The notes under the pieces were generated by a model. The model had not been told where the DNA came from, searched no databases, and worked only from the letters and a program-made list of their open reading frames with translations. A stretch of DNA of 53,724 nt from an uncultured Planctomycetaceae bacterium. Lineage in GTDB: Bacteria > Planctomycetota > Planctomycetia > Planctomycetales > Planctomycetaceae. Shown in pieces: positions 53,490 to 53,724 of this stretch (position 1 is its first letter; each line of letters opens with the position of its first letter). The position numbers and the translations under genes are program-made. The stretch covers positions 1-53,724 of the forward strand of contig CAIOKE010000114.1 of NCBI GenBank assembly GCA_903858815.1, in the 5' to 3' direction.

Positions 53490-53724
53490 GAAGCTGAGGG
53501 CGAGGCTCCCGCCGAGCCGTGAAGCCTGGGAGGGCGAGGCTCCCGCCGAGCCGCGAAGCCTGGGACAGCGAGGCTCCCGCCGAGCCGCGTGTTTCAGGGA
53601 CCTGACGGGAATGTTCGGCTCAGCAGGAGCTTCGCCCTCCCGCAGGGGTGTCTTCTGCAACGGGTGCGCCGTGCTGCAGCCTGGGAGGGCGAGGCTCCCG
53701 CCGAGCCGCGTGTTTCAGGGACCT
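53490..53724. repeat. Tandem and inverted array of GAGGCTCCCGCCGAGCC palindromic units
   Basis: The unit GAGGGCGAGGCTCCCGCCGA occurs near 53497, 53530, 53563 (one variant, ACAGCGAGG) and 53684, spaced by GAAGCCTGG or GTGTTTCAGGGACCT. An inverted, diverged copy lies at about 53610-53645 (TTCGGCTCAGCAGGAGC). The block GCCGCGTGTTTCAGGGACCT at 53584-53603 is repeated exactly at 53705-53724, so the array may continue past the window. The spacer 53291-53489 holds no gene. Confidence 0.88.

Noticed and set aside
53259-53660. 133-codon minus-strand frame upstream of the pilin-like gene
   Set aside because: It lies across the palindromic array and overlaps the pilin start; it reads as REGEAPAEP/LRGSAGASP repeats.
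53490-53724. CRISPR array
   Set aside because: Spacing is irregular, copies occur in both orientations, and the intervening sequence is itself repeated.

Overview
The window looks like chromosomal DNA of a planctomycete (order Planctomycetales). Markers are three DUF1501 proteins, a Planctomycete-cytochrome/DUF1549/DUF1553 protein, a periplasmic sulfatase, a Tat-exported Gfo/Idh/MocA oxidoreductase, a TIGR03032 protein, a giant beta-helix surface protein with an LExR-type N-terminus, and a J-like 'WLGIP..PPNHY' domain. Intergenic spaces hold short palindromic modules that read out as GEAPAEP / LGGSLALP-like pseudo-peptides. The genus cannot be fixed from the sequence. No rRNA, tRNA, transposase, integrase or CRISPR array was seen.

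Layout. 0-5.2 kb (minus strand): an NtrC-type response regulator without a GAFTGA loop, then a FabZ-like dehydratase; and a phenylacetate-CoA-ligase-like adenylate-forming enzyme followed by a secreted YHS/TRASH-like protein. 5.6-7.9 kb: a 761-aa disordered acidic/RG-rich repeat protein with a clear terminator. 7.9-8.9 kb: repeat-filled spacer. 8.9-11.7 kb: Gfo/Idh/MocA oxidoreductase plus DUF1501. 12.0-14.2 kb: metallophosphoesterase plus L-2-hydroxyglutarate oxidase-like protein. 14.6-19.5 kb: an operon of two exported amidohydrolases, together one intact and two degenerate catalytic modules. 19.8-23.4 kb: cytochrome/DUF1549/DUF1553 plus DUF1501. 23.7-26.7 kb: ALDH7-like dehydrogenase and a third DUF1501. 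26.9-28.5 kb: comM. 28.5-29.9 kb: a decayed type I restriction-modification locus with a dinD-like gene between an hsdM tail and an hsdS tail. 30.2-36.8 kb: sulfatase, trypsin/PDZ protease, ExeA-like ATPase with altered Walker motifs, OmpA-like lipoprotein. 36.9-43.2 kb: a run of plus-strand genes (LmbE/PIG-L deacetylase, PP2C phosphatase, Sua5/TsaC, DUF6580-like membrane protein, rph, pyrB, and a dihydroorotase homologue lacking metal ligands). 43.2-47.8 kb: the giant surface protein. 48.3-53.3 kb: TIGR03032, D-2-hydroxyacid dehydrogenase, a small hypothetical, creatininase family, a J-like/MshEN/membrane fusion and a Flp-pilin-like protein. The window ends in a tandem/inverted palindromic repeat cluster.

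The observations most worth following are the pyrB/pseudo-dihydroorotase pair, the RG/ERGERP repeat protein, the J-like/MshEN membrane fusion, the sigma-54-loop-less response regulator, the eroded type I R-M island and the mosaic intergenic repeat family. Several otherwise familiar proteins here have lost catalytic or contact residues. All family assignments come from reading motifs by eye, without any database search.
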